Assembly (NCBI GenBank): GCA_001566965.1
Contig: LSNW01000008.1
Location: forward strand, 1-56,715
DNA: 56,715 bases
Direction: 5' to 3'
Source: Methylothermaceae bacteria B42
GTDB taxonomy: Bacteria; Pseudomonadota; Gammaproteobacteria; Methylococcales; Methylothermaceae
Shown here: one piece after another, positions 35,428 to 44,255 of the stretch
Layout of the letters: each line of letters begins with the position of its first letter
Position numbering within the stretch: the first letter of the stretch is position 1
The notes under the pieces: model-generated
What the model was told of the DNA's origin: nothing
Seen by the model: the letters and a program-made list of their open reading frames with translations, nothing else
Database searches by the model: none
Made by a program: the position numbers and the translations under genes

Positions 35428-36291
35428 TCACTTCCCGTCTTTTAAATTGACTGCTTCAAAAACGCGGGAATAATCTTCAAACTGATGATCTGTGGCTGAT
35501 TTTTGATAAAGCTTCGCCACTGCTTCCAACGCTGTGCTATCAAGCTCGTTGGCGGACTGGAGAAATAAACGAATGTCTTTAAGCAAATGCTCAGTAGGAA
35601 AATTTGGGTTGGTATAATCATGGGACTGCATGCGAGGCAGCTTTTTGTCGAAAGTCGGCGCGTAAAGCGCACTTTTACGAAGTACCTTCATAAAATCATC
35701 CGCCGCAATGTCATGAGTCTCAACAAAAGCGAGGCTTGTCGCGAAAGCAACCGTTAACGAAGCAATCAATTGATTCAAAGCCAATTTGAGTGCGGCAGCC
35801 TGACCTATCTCTCCCACATAATGAAGTTCGCTACCAAGAATCTCCAAAACCGGACGCATTTTATTAAAAACTTCCCGTTTGCCGGCAATCATAATGATTA
35901 AGTTCCCTGATTTTGCTTCCGGAATACTGCCAAGTAGTGGCGCTTCCAGATAGTCGCCTCCTTTCTCTCGAATCATTTGGGCCAAACTCCGGCTTTCTTC
36001 AGGCGCGATGGTCGCCATCTGAATGAGTGTTTTACCCGTAAAATCAAGCTCCGATAAAACTGCCTTGGTGGCCGGGAAATCGCTTAACATAGTCACCAGG
36101 ATATTGGCATCGGCCAATGCTTCCTTGGGGCCAGAAGACAATCTTGCGCCCTTCCTCTCCAGAGGTTGGGCTTTTGCCAAGGTTCGATTCCAAACTCGAA
36201 CTTGATATTGATGTTCTAATAGCCGGACCGCCATTGGGGCGCCCATTAATCCAGTACCTAGCCATGCAATGGCTAATGGTGATTTTGTCAT
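35428..36291 (-). CDS. NAD(P)-dependent beta-hydroxyacid dehydrogenase
   Basis: About 287 residues of the 3-hydroxyisobutyrate / 6-phosphogluconate dehydrogenase-related family. The Rossmann motif is AWLGTGLMGAPMAVRLLEH followed by VWNRT, which suggests NADP preference. The catalytic lysine lies in GEIGQAAALKLALNQLI. Substrates of relatives include glyoxylate, succinic semialdehyde and 3-hydroxyisobutyrate; none can be chosen here. I place the start at 36291 because GGA lies 7 bases before it (the ATG at 36297 is too close). It is divergent from hps and precedes the phosphopantetheinyl transferase. Confidence 0.82.
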   Translation of the reverse strand: MTKSPLAIAWLGTGLMGAPMAVRLLEHQYQVRVWNRTLAKAQPLERKGARLSSGPKEALADANILVTMLSDFPATKAVLSELDFTGKTLIQMATIAPEESRSLAQMIREKGGDYLEAPLLGSIPEAKSGNLIIMIAGKREVFNKMRPVLEILGSELHYVGEIGQAAALKLALNQLIASLTVAFATSLAFVETHDIAADDFMKVLRKSALYAPTFDKKLPRMQSHDYTNPNFPTEHLLKDIRLFLQSANELDSTALEAVAKLYQKSATDHQFEDYSRVFEAVNLKDGK

Positions 36292-36399
36292 ATTCATTTC
36301 CGGTTAATGATTAAAATTCAGAAATATATTTACTCTTAAATCAGTATATTAGAAGCATCAAAAGGGCAGTATGACCATTACTTGGCCGATGCTTGGCAA

Positions 36400-36426
36400 T
36401 TGACATTCCAAGGCCAACTGTAATAG
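36400..36426 (+). promoter_or_regulatory. Candidate promoter of hps-phi
   Basis: A perfect -35 hexamer TTGACA (36400-36405) is followed by TAATAG (36421-36426) after 15 bases, two shorter than ideal, about 70 bases before the hps start. Short spacing may indicate an activator-assisted promoter. Confidence 0.4.
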
Positions 36427-36494
36427 AGTTTACCGAGCGCATCCGTGCGCAGAGAAAAATATAACCTTAAATCAATTCAATGGGAGCACACAAC

Positions 36495-37136
36495 ATGGCA
36501 AAACCATTAATTCAATTGGCGCTGGATTCTTTGGATTTCGGAACCACTCTAAGGCTGGCCAGCTTGGCTGCCCCGTATGTCGATATCCTGGAAATCGGGA
36601 CTCCTTGCATCAAGCACAATGGCGTTCCTCTCGTCAAGGCTATGCGCGCCCTTTTCCCGGACAAAAAATTGTTCGTCGACTTGAAAACCATGGACGCTGG
36701 CGAATACGAAGCCACGCCTTTCTATGATGCTGGCGGTGATATTTGCACCGTTCTGGGTGTTTCTGACTTGTCCACCATCAAAGGCGTGGTCACCGCTGCC
36801 AACAACCACGGCAAACAAGCTCAGGTTGACCTGATCAACGTTCCTAACAAAGCTGAGCGTGCTCGCGAAGCCGCTGAACTTGGCGCCCATATCATCGGCA
36901 TCCACACGGGTATCGACCAACAATTGCAGGGCGCGACACCTTTTGCTGACTTGAACGAGATTGTTGGCTTGGGCCTGAATGTTCAGGTTTCAGTTGCTGG
37001 CGGCATCAAGCCTGAAACTGTCCAACAAGTTGTTCAAGCTGGCGCTGACATCATTGTTGTTGGTGGCGCAATCACTGGTTCCGATGATCCTGCAGCAGCT
37101 GCTCGCAAGATCCGTGAATTGGTTGATGCAGCTTAA
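36495..37136 (+). CDS. hps: 3-hexulose-6-phosphate synthase
   Basis: A 213-residue TIM-barrel aldolase of the OMP decarboxylase superfamily that condenses formaldehyde with ribulose 5-phosphate, the fixing step of the RuMP cycle. Signatures are LALDSLDFGTTLRLA, ILEIGTPCIKHNG, FVDLKTMDAGEYEA (the DxKxxD catalytic motif) and VAGGIKPETV. The ATG at 36495 has GGGAG upstream; an earlier in-frame ATG (36480) has no site. Codon use looks strongly biased, with many GCT/GTT codons, suggesting high expression. phi follows 33 bases downstream. Confidence 0.97.
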   Translation: MAKPLIQLALDSLDFGTTLRLASLAAPYVDILEIGTPCIKHNGVPLVKAMRALFPDKKLFVDLKTMDAGEYEATPFYDAGGDICTVLGVSDLSTIKGVVTAANNHGKQAQVDLINVPNKAERAREAAELGAHIIGIHTGIDQQLQGATPFADLNEIVGLGLNVQVSVAGGIKPETVQQVVQAGADIIVVGGAITGSDDPAAAARKIRELVDAA

Positions 37137-37169
37137 ATTAATTAATCTAATTTTGGATCGTTTCTAACT

Positions 37170-37712
37170 ATGACTACCCAATGGAAACCCATCCTCAATA
37201 AAATTGGGGAGATCCTGGAAGCAACCGATCCCAGCGCAGAAGCTCAGCTGACCGAACTGATGGACAGTTCCCCCCAGATTTTTGTCGGGGGAGCGGGCCG
37301 TTCCCGGTTGGTTGGTAGCTTCTTTGTCATGCGCCTGATGCATGCTGGCTATAAGGCCTTTTTGCTGGGAGAGATTGTTACTCCTTCTATCGGCAAGGAT
37401 GATTTGCTGATTGTGATTTCAGGCTCAGGCAATACACCCTCCATGGTGGCCGCTGCCCAGCGGGCCAAGAAGGAGGGCGCCAAAGTAGCGCTGATTACCG
37501 CCCAGAAAGATTCCAATGTCGGTGATGTCGCCGATCATATCTTTCAAATGGGTAATCCTGAAATCTTCAGCAAAAAAGAGCCTGGCATGCCGATGGGAAC
37601 TATGTTTGAGCTATCCACGCTCATCCTTCTAGAAGGAACCATCGCCCATATCATTTATGAAAAGGGCATTCCTGAAGAAGAAATGCGTTCCCGGCACGCC
37701 AATCTGGAATAA
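37170..37712 (+). CDS. phi: 6-phospho-3-hexuloisomerase
   Basis: A 180-residue SIS-domain isomerase converting hexulose 6-phosphate to fructose 6-phosphate, completing formaldehyde assimilation with Hps. The sugar-phosphate loop is IFVGGAGRSRLVGSFFVMRLMHAG, and the SIS core is DLLIVISGSGNTPSMVAAA. The conserved end EEEMRSRHANLE is present. It forms a two-gene operon with hps, closed by a strong terminator. The genes are separate rather than fused. Confidence 0.97.
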   Translation: MTTQWKPILNKIGEILEATDPSAEAQLTELMDSSPQIFVGGAGRSRLVGSFFVMRLMHAGYKAFLLGEIVTPSIGKDDLLIVISGSGNTPSMVAAAQRAKKEGAKVALITAQKDSNVGDVADHIFQMGNPEIFSKKEPGMPMGTMFELSTLILLEGTIAHIIYEKGIPEEEMRSRHANLE

Positions 37713-37751
37713 GTTTGGTTCTTATTCACGGATGAATATAATTTTGGAGAG

Positions 37752-37782
37752 AACGCCACCACTTAGGTGGCGTTTTTTTATT
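37752..37782 (+). terminator. Intrinsic terminator of hps-phi
   Basis: A 9-bp stem AACGCCACC (37752-37760) with GGTGGCGTT (37766-37774), loop ACTTA, followed by a run of T. It lies 40 bases after the phi stop and before the convergent umuC. Confidence 0.92.
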
Positions 37783-37804
37783 GAAGAATCTTCCAGACCT
37801 GAAT

Positions 37805-39097
37805 TCAAGCCTTTACCACAGGCAATTCATTCCATCGGGTAGTGAAAGCAGGTGACAATTGCTGGGGTCGGTAGCGATACCGGCGATAATCAACAGATGC
37901 GCCAAGAAAAAGCCCATTAGGAAAACGCCGATTAACCCGATCCATTATTTCCATTAACGACGCTCCCGCATATTTTTGAGATATTTCTTCATTAAACAAC
38001 GCCAACTGGGCATTACCCTCTGCTTCCGATACAAGCCCCCCCAGCAAGATACCGCATTGTTGATAGCGGTACCCAGGCCGGTACATTTTTTCTAACAACT
38101 CTCCAGCACACTTCAAAATCCAGCGGGAATCCTGGCTTGGTGTTCTCAGCGCAGCAGCAAGCACGGGCTGATAACATGGCTTTTTAGGGTCAAATGCATC
38201 ACTGCGCAAAAATACGGTCACCACATGGGCCAATGACCGCTGCTGGCGCAATTTTTCCGCTGCCCGGCAACAAAATTCTGACAAGGCCGAATGTAGCTGG
38301 GAAAGTTCGGTCAGCTTAGGACGGAAACTCCGGGAACAACGAATTTCTTTTCGTGGTGGTACTACAGTCTCCACCTGTAAGCAACTTTTTCCTTGCAGCT
38401 CCAAAGCGGTTTGAGTCACCACAATGCTATACCTGGATTGCAATAACCCACTATCGGCACACCGCAAGTCCCATGCTGTTTTGATGCCTATTTGTGATAA
38501 TTTTGCCGCCAGCCTCCGGCCAATACCCCATACCCCACCCACTGGCATTTGCAGAAGCACTTCTTTTTGACACCGAGGGTTCATCAAATCCACCACTCCC
38601 TCTGGCGATATTTTCTTGGCCCACTCGTTTGCCACCTTCGCCAAGGTTTTGGTCGGCCCAATGCCAACACTCACAGGCAATCCCACCCATCGCCACAGCG
38701 TTTGTTTCAAATGCACTCCGAGTCGCGCCTTGTTTTGAGGTAAGCCGGACCAATCCAAAAAAGCTTCATCGATGGAATAAATTTCCAAATGTGGCGTAAA
38801 ACCCTCCAGAACCGACATGATTCGGGCAGACAAATCCGCGTATAAAGGAAAATTGGAGGAAAAGACCTCGGCATTGTGACGGCGCAGCAACGCCGCCACC
38901 TCATGATAAGGCGCTCCCATGGGAACACCCAAGGCCTTGACTTCATTACTTCTGGCAATGACGCAACCATCGTTATTGCTGAGTACAACCACCGGTCGCC
39001 GCCACAAATCGGGACGAAACAAGCGCTCACAACTTACATAAAAATTATTGCAATCAACCAGCGCAAAACAAGGTTCAGTCGAGGGCATGGACAACAT
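37805..39097 (-). CDS. umuC: Translesion DNA polymerase V subunit UmuC
   Basis: A 430-residue Y-family polymerase. FALVDCNNFYVSCERLFRPDL opens the palm, VVVLSNNDGCVIARSNEVKALGV follows, and IYSIDEAFLDWSG supplies the catalytic acids. VSVGIGPTKTLAKVANEWAKK and the UmuC-specific C-terminal region are present. It starts inside the umuD end, at an ATG at 39097 with a G-rich ribosome site (a second ATG lies at 39088). It acts with cleaved UmuD in damage-induced mutagenesis. Confidence 0.95.
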   Translation of the reverse strand: MLSMPSTEPCFALVDCNNFYVSCERLFRPDLWRRPVVVLSNNDGCVIARSNEVKALGVPMGAPYHEVAALLRRHNAEVFSSNFPLYADLSARIMSVLEGFTPHLEIYSIDEAFLDWSGLPQNKARLGVHLKQTLWRWVGLPVSVGIGPTKTLAKVANEWAKKISPEGVVDLMNPRCQKEVLLQMPVGGVWGIGRRLAAKLSQIGIKTAWDLRCADSGLLQSRYSIVVTQTALELQGKSCLQVETVVPPRKEIRCSRSFRPKLTELSQLHSALSEFCCRAAEKLRQQRSLAHVVTVFLRSDAFDPKKPCYQPVLAAALRTPSQDSRWILKCAGELLEKMYRPGYRYQQCGILLGGLVSEAEGNAQLALFNEEISQKYAGASLMEIMDRVNRRFPNGLFLGASVDYRRYRYRPQQLSPAFTTRWNELPVVKA

Positions 39098-39539
39098 TAG
39101 TGACTACCCCCCAAATCACGAAGTCCACCTCTTCTTCTACTTCAATATCGGGATAATCTGGATTTTCCGAAGCCAGAATCACCCGCTGATTCTCGATAGA
39201 CTTTAACCGCTTGACCGCCAACTCGCCATTCAAGGCACAAATAACAATCCGCCCAGGCATGGGCTCCAAAGAACGGTCCACCACCAAAATATCATTAGGA
39301 TAAATACCCGCCCCAATCATCGACTCCCCTTCTACCCGCACAAAGAAAGTCGCCGCTGGCCGCTTAATTAAAAGCTCATTGAGATCCAACGCCCTCTCCA
39401 CCGCATCATCTGCCGGAGAAGGAAAACCCGCCGCTACCTTGCTGGAAAATAAAGGAAGCTGCAAAAAAGAAGGGTCAAGATCCGCGATCCCAATCAGTCG
39501 GCAGCGGGAATTATCCCAAAAAGACACAATTTGCCGCAT
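39075..39539 (-). CDS. umuD: UmuD-like self-cleaving S24 peptidase
   Basis: A 154-residue LexA-fold protease. The cleavage site is Ala37-Gly38 (KVAAGFPSPADD), the catalytic serine is Ser73 (GESMIGAGIYPNDILVVD) and the lysine is Lys110 (GELAVKRL). There is no DNA-binding domain, so it is UmuD rather than LexA. GAGG lies six bases before the ATG. No canonical CTGT-N8-ACAG LexA box was found in the upstream ~100 bases, so SOS control is expected from the family but not visible. It overlaps umuC by 23 bases. Confidence 0.94.
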   Translation of the reverse strand: MRQIVSFWDNSRCRLIGIADLDPSFLQLPLFSSKVAAGFPSPADDAVERALDLNELLIKRPAATFFVRVEGESMIGAGIYPNDILVVDRSLEPMPGRIVICALNGELAVKRLKSIENQRVILASENPDYPDIEVEEEVDFVIWGVVTNVVHALD

Positions 39540-39995
39540 CCGCTACCTCACCTGCATAAATCAAGTCAACTTAACAATATTACCCAACGCATTACAGATC
39601 AAATCTACAATCAGGATCAAGAATAAAAACTTTCTGACACCCAGACACATAAAGTTAAAGGGGGAAACTCTACTCCCTAAGTGCAACCTTCAGCACATGC
39701 TCTATGCACTTGAAGTGCTTTTTTCTACATATGCTAAAATATTCCCATAAAAGCTTGAAACCTAAGATTACACTTTTCAATTTAATTTGTAATACAACTT
39801 ATAAAAAAATTACCGCCATCTAATAAGTTATAGTACTTTTATTTAAATTTAAATAAATATTCCATATGGCGAACCAATTCACAATCTGATAAAACGATAA
39901 CTGTTTAAATTAGCATCTCATTATTGTTTTAGTTATTTGCCACACAGCAAAATATAAAGCACATAAATTTAAATATTTTAAAAGGCTTTGCAATT
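39540..39995. other. A/T-rich intergenic stretch before the second amidotransferase
   Basis: 456 bases without a convincing gene. The right two thirds are strongly A/T-rich (runs such as TTTAAATTTAAATAAAT near 39840). A small plus-strand hairpin GCACT-TGA-AGTGC (39706-39718) followed by T6 (39719-39724) could be a weak terminator. The shift in base composition here marks the left border of the low-GC part of the exosortase locus. Confidence 0.5.
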
Positions 39996-41822
39996 ATGAC
40001 TTCATTTTTTGGTTGTTTCCATGAACCTGGTTACTCTATCGATAAAACATCCCCTTTCGTTAAATCTTTTTCTCCATCAAGCCAATTCCTAAGTTTCCCT
40101 ACCTTAACTTTAATCAGCGATCCAAGCTCTGCTGTTGCCACTGTTGAATCTGTTACTGCGGTTATATATGGCCATCCACGCTGGCGAGACTCTTCATCGC
40201 AAAAGAGAGGTAATCTTTATAGCATCGCCTACTCTATAGCAGATAAGTTTCGTGCTCTTGGATCTGAAATACCACACTATCTGACCGGCAGTTTTTCCTT
40301 AGCTGTATTTGATCAAGAAACACAAACAGGCTTAATAGCCATCGATAGAATGGGGATCCAATCACTATCATATGCTTGTTTTGATGGTGGTATAGTCTTT
40401 GGCCGCCCAGGTCAAATCATACAACTCCCTCAAATCTCTCCAGAAATCAATCCCCAGGCTCTCTTTGCATACTTCTATTTTCATATGATTCCCGCCCCTC
40501 TATCTATATATAAGCAAATAAATAAATTGCTTCCTGGGCAATTTCTCTCTTTTACCCAAGGAAAAAAGGAATTGAATTTCTATTGGCGCCCTATATTTAA
40601 AAATTCAGCACTGTCCAAATCTGAGCTAACCCAACGATTACGAACAACACTGCTAAACTCTGTCAATGCCAATGCTACAGAACCTGATACTACAGGAACA
40701 TTCCTCAGCGGAGGGCTTGACAGCAGTACCATAACCGGATTGTTTAAGCAGTTGCACCCAAAACAGGCCACAGCTTTTTCTATTGGGTTCAACGCCAAAG
40801 GTTATGATGAAATGGAGTATGCCCGTGCCTGTGCTCACCATTTTAACGTTCCCTTAGTCGAGTATTATGTTACGCCTGGCGATGTGGTAGAGGCTATTCC
40901 AAAAATTGCTTCCAGCTATGATGAACCCTTCGGAAATGCATCTGCTGTTCCCACTTATTATTGCGCACGCCTTGCCAAAGACCACGGTAAGACATGCCTG
41001 CTGGCTGGAGACGGTGGAGATGAATTATTTGCCGGAAATGCTCGTTATACAAAACAAAAACTATTCCAACTCTATCACCATATTCCCTTAGGACTACGAT
41101 CCATACTTTTAGAACCACTTGTAGAATCGCTAGCTAATTTGAAAATTCCTGGCACAAATAAATTATATAGCTACATTGAACAAGCAAAAATTCCAATGCC
41201 AGAACGTATGGAAACATATAATTTTCTTCGTCGCACACCACTATCACAAATATTTGAACCTGATTTTCTAACTTCCATAAATCATGGATGGCCTATCGAA
41301 CATTTACAAGAAGTTTATAACCGCCCTAAAAAAGCTTCAATGCTAAAACAAATGCTATGGCTAGATTGGAAGATCACTTTAGCAGATAATGATCTTCGTA
41401 AAGTCAATCAGATGTGCAGTTTAGCAGGTATTGATGTTACATATCCAATGCTTGATGATTCTGTAGTCGAGCTGGCTTCAAGTATTCCAGACCAATTTCT
41501 CATGCGTGGTTTTGAATTACGTTCTTTTTACCGAAAAGCATTTGCAGATTTTCTTTCCCCAGTAACTCTCCGGAAATCCAAACATGGTTTTGGCCTTCCT
41601 TTTGGTATGTGGTTAAACACTAACTCTGAATTACAAGAAATGGCATACGCTAGCCTCGAACACTCATCATTAAACGGCGTCATCCAGAAACAATATATTA
41701 AGAATTTGAAAAAATCCCATCAGAGCGAACATGCTACTTATTATGGGGTAATGATATGGATTTTAATGATGTGGACCCAGTGGTGTGATACTAGGTTCGA
41801 ATATTCTATGTCCGAGGTTTGA
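39996..41822 (+). CDS. Asparagine-synthetase-like amidotransferase without the glutaminase cysteine
   Basis: 608 residues. The synthetase half is intact, with the ATP pyrophosphatase loop FLSGGLDSSTITGLF and LLAGDGGDELFAGNARY. The N-terminal glutaminase domain is recognisable (YLTGSFSLAVFDQETQTGLIAIDRMGIQSLSY), but the protein starts MTSFFGCFHE, so the essential Cys2 is absent and glutamine hydrolysis is not expected. It may use free ammonia or act as an adenylating ligase on a sugar or lipid. The gene is markedly A/T-rich and faces the exosortase operon, overlapping the O-ligase end by 17 bases. No lasso-peptide partners are nearby. The ribosome site is weak (AAAAGG). Confidence 0.8.
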   Translation: MTSFFGCFHEPGYSIDKTSPFVKSFSPSSQFLSFPTLTLISDPSSAVATVESVTAVIYGHPRWRDSSSQKRGNLYSIAYSIADKFRALGSEIPHYLTGSFSLAVFDQETQTGLIAIDRMGIQSLSYACFDGGIVFGRPGQIIQLPQISPEINPQALFAYFYFHMIPAPLSIYKQINKLLPGQFLSFTQGKKELNFYWRPIFKNSALSKSELTQRLRTTLLNSVNANATEPDTTGTFLSGGLDSSTITGLFKQLHPKQATAFSIGFNAKGYDEMEYARACAHHFNVPLVEYYVTPGDVVEAIPKIASSYDEPFGNASAVPTYYCARLAKDHGKTCLLAGDGGDELFAGNARYTKQKLFQLYHHIPLGLRSILLEPLVESLANLKIPGTNKLYSYIEQAKIPMPERMETYNFLRRTPLSQIFEPDFLTSINHGWPIEHLQEVYNRPKKASMLKQMLWLDWKITLADNDLRKVNQMCSLAGIDVTYPMLDDSVVELASSIPDQFLMRGFELRSFYRKAFADFLSPVTLRKSKHGFGLPFGMWLNTNSELQEMAYASLEHSSLNGVIQKQYIKNLKKSHQSEHATYYGVMIWILMMWTQWCDTRFEYSMSEV

Positions 41823-43119
41823 CAACAAAAGATCGAACAGGCGCCGACGATGTGCTATCTATTACTGTGGATGCGTTTTCTTCCAAGGTATCCTTTGTTA
41901 TCATCTTAACTAAGACTATTAATATCACTAAATTGTAATACAGGTCAAAATAAGCTAATCCCAAAAACGCTCCAGAGACAGCATATCCCAACAAGCTAAC
42001 CTGCAGCATCGCTGCTAAATCATAGGCCCATTTCAGATTATCTGCTTTTTTGGAATATTTCATAACCCAAACACAGCTTCGCCAAGCGCAAATACCAATT
42101 GATAAAAAAATAGCTAACCCAATAAATCCATGCTCGCCAAGCACCTCGAAATAAATGCTATGGGCATCATGGATGTCTGACGGATTGGGGGCATAGAGCG
42201 CAAATGAAGCCGGCTGAAAACAATTAAAGCCTCCACCCAAAAGTCTCTCTGAAGCCAAATTAAATGCCATCATCCATGCATTGATTCTCCCCATAGCCGA
42301 CCGATCATCTTCATATGACTTTATCGTCGATATTCTTTCATGCCAGCTTTCTGGCATATAGAAATAGATTATTGGCAGTGCCAATAAGATAAAAATTAAA
42401 AACGTCCATTTATGTCTGCTATTTTTTATTAGAAAAAGAGAGATTGCTGTCACGCCTAAAAAAGCTCCTCGAGACTGAGTGCCAAGCACAGCTATAAAAC
42501 ATAGCAGCATTCCAACAATGATTATCCGTTGCAACCAGACATTATCAGTATTAATCTGGCAATAACGCAAAAAAGGGATAATCATAATTAATGCCAACCC
42601 AATCTCATTATTCCCCCCAATAAAAGTTCCTCGTGGGCCATAGACAGCATACCCTCCCCCTGTCGCCAATGTGAATAATCCACCTTTAAATCCATAAAAT
42701 CCTAATGAAAGCGCAATTACCCATATCCAAATCTGGAGATTACGACGGTTTTGTATAATTATCATACTAACAAAACTCATTAGGAAAATTTTCCCAACTT
42801 TACTCCATTCCGGCCAAGCCAGTTCTGGATATAACGAAAAAATAGTTGTAATAGTTGCCCAAATAAAAAATAGAAAAATCAATATTATTTCTCTTGTCCA
42901 CAAGATTCTCTTTGAACCCTTGCTTACTAGCAAGCTAGATATTGTAGTCAATGCAACTATTTGAGCCAATGGAAAAGTGTGAGCGAACTCCCAAGATAGT
43001 TTATGTGGATTCATATACCCCAACCATGACCAGACCCAAACCCCAACCTCTGGTCTTTTCAAGATAAAAGGTATACAAATAAAAACAATGGATACAACCA
43101 ATATATCACGAATGGGCAT
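41806..43119 (-). CDS. Exosortase A-associated O-glycosylation ligase / polymerase-like protein
   Basis: A 437-residue membrane protein with about ten to twelve hydrophobic segments. The opening MPIRDILVVSIVFICIPFILKRPEVGVWVWSWLGYMNPHKLSW and the block GGGYAVYGPRGTFIGGNNEIGLALIMIIPFLRY are characteristic of the O-ligase family restricted to exosortase A loci. The large periplasmic loop before ANPSDIHDAHSIYFEVLGEHGF has the Wzy/WaaL look. It probably polymerises or ligates the locus polysaccharide, or glycosylates sorted proteins. It is the last gene of the operon and is A/T-rich. Confidence 0.85.
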   Translation of the reverse strand: MPIRDILVVSIVFICIPFILKRPEVGVWVWSWLGYMNPHKLSWEFAHTFPLAQIVALTTISSLLVSKGSKRILWTREIILIFLFFIWATITTIFSLYPELAWPEWSKVGKIFLMSFVSMIIIQNRRNLQIWIWVIALSLGFYGFKGGLFTLATGGGYAVYGPRGTFIGGNNEIGLALIMIIPFLRYCQINTDNVWLQRIIIVGMLLCFIAVLGTQSRGAFLGVTAISLFLIKNSRHKWTFLIFILLALPIIYFYMPESWHERISTIKSYEDDRSAMGRINAWMMAFNLASERLLGGGFNCFQPASFALYAPNPSDIHDAHSIYFEVLGEHGFIGLAIFLSIGICAWRSCVWVMKYSKKADNLKWAYDLAAMLQVSLLGYAVSGAFLGLAYFDLYYNLVILIVLVKMITKDTLEENASTVIDSTSSAPVRSFVVKPRT

Positions 43120-43121
43120 TG

Positions 43122-44255
43122 CTAAGTACGTCTATTGCTTCCAGCTCTAGCTATTGATTTATTAGATACCGCATAAACGTATATCAATAATAACTTTTCT
43201 TTGACTGTATCCCAAGAATGCTCTTTGGCCTTAATAAGTCCATTTTTACACAGGGCATCTCGTAAATTCGAATCATTTAGAATTTTTATAGCAGAGTTCG
43301 CCATGGCTTTATTATCATTTATGGGTACTAGTAATGCTGTTTTATTATGTTCTACCAAGTAAGGAATACCTCCCGCATCAGTACTCACAACCGGTACTCC
43401 CACTGCTAAAGCTTCAAGTAAAGAATTAGGCGCATTATCAACTTCACTTGGATTTAACACAATCTCAGCTTTGCGATAAAGATCAACCATCTGCTCAGGT
43501 GTAAGCCGTCCAGTAAAAACAACCTTATTGGCTATTCCTAATTTTACTGCAAGTTTTTTTAATTCATGCTCCTGAGGACCTGATCCAGCTATCCAAAGTT
43601 TGGCGTTTGGGTAAGATTCAAGTATCCTCTCAAAAGCCCTGAGTGCACAAGGAATTCCGTAGATAGGCTCCAGGTTTCGGCAAACTATCAGGTTAGGACC
43701 ATTTTTAGATTTTTCGTTTTGTGATTTAATTCCAAACTTCGTTAAATCCACTGGATTGGGAACCACATCGACTAGCACACCGAAACGCGCAAAAACTTCC
43801 CGTAGATAACCGGATGGAACAATGATTTTATGACATCGATTTAGAGTCGGTTTTACGTAGCGAAAAGAGCGGGAAAAAAAGGACTCTGCTTCTCCACCAC
43901 GATAATTCAAAACAATTGCACAACCACGCAGTGAAGCAATCCACACGGCGGGGGCAGCAAACAAGTGCCATGACCACCCCGAATTTGCCATAATGTGAAA
44001 CAATTTTTTGCGTCCAGCCGTTAGCCAAAGCGCCCATAAATAAGGTAATAACCGAAATCCAGCCCGTATAACTGGTATTTTTCCAATCCATCTTGGCCAG
44101 TACTCACGATTCCATTGTATTATTTCAACCTCAATTCCTTCTGCTGACAGTTTTTCTGCAAGCTGGAGAGTTTGGTTCGCCATTCCTCCAAAGGGCGGCG
44201 GCAAGGGTCCTACCAAAGCTAGTTGATGTATAGGAGATTCATCCCTATTGTTCAT
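43122..44255 (-). CDS. Glycosyltransferase family 4
   Basis: A 377-residue GT-B transferase. It begins with the glycine-rich acceptor loop (LVGPLPPPFGGMANQTLQLAEKL). The C-terminal domain has NGPNLIVCRNLEPIYGIPCALRAF, LWIAGSGPQEHELKKLA and the nucleotide-sugar block LNPSEVDNAPNSLLEALAVGVPVVSTDAGGIPYLV with the EX7E-type glutamates. Donor and acceptor are unknown. It starts with an ATGA overlap with the upstream transferase and ends two bases before the O-ligase. Base composition is low in G+C like its downstream neighbours. Confidence 0.87.
   Translation of the reverse strand: MNNRDESPIHQLALVGPLPPPFGGMANQTLQLAEKLSAEGIEVEIIQWNREYWPRWIGKIPVIRAGFRLLPYLWALWLTAGRKKLFHIMANSGWSWHLFAAPAVWIASLRGCAIVLNYRGGEAESFFSRSFRYVKPTLNRCHKIIVPSGYLREVFARFGVLVDVVPNPVDLTKFGIKSQNEKSKNGPNLIVCRNLEPIYGIPCALRAFERILESYPNAKLWIAGSGPQEHELKKLAVKLGIANKVVFTGRLTPEQMVDLYRKAEIVLNPSEVDNAPNSLLEALAVGVPVVSTDAGGIPYLVEHNKTALLVPINDNKAMANSAIKILNDSNLRDALCKNGLIKAKEHSWDTVKEKLLLIYVYAVSNKSIARAGSNRRT

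Noticed and set aside
36178-36195. GGTTCGATTCC resembles a tRNA T-arm
   Set aside because: It is within the dehydrogenase coding sequence and the rest of a cloverleaf is missing.
39540-39640. SOS (LexA) box upstream of umuD
   Set aside because: CTGT occurs in the upstream region but is not followed by ACAG at the 8-base spacing; only half-sites are present.
39996-41822. Lasso-peptide cyclase
   Set aside because: The Cys2-less start resembles such cyclases, but no precursor peptide, leader peptidase or recognition-element gene is nearby, and the neighbours are exosortase polysaccharide genes.
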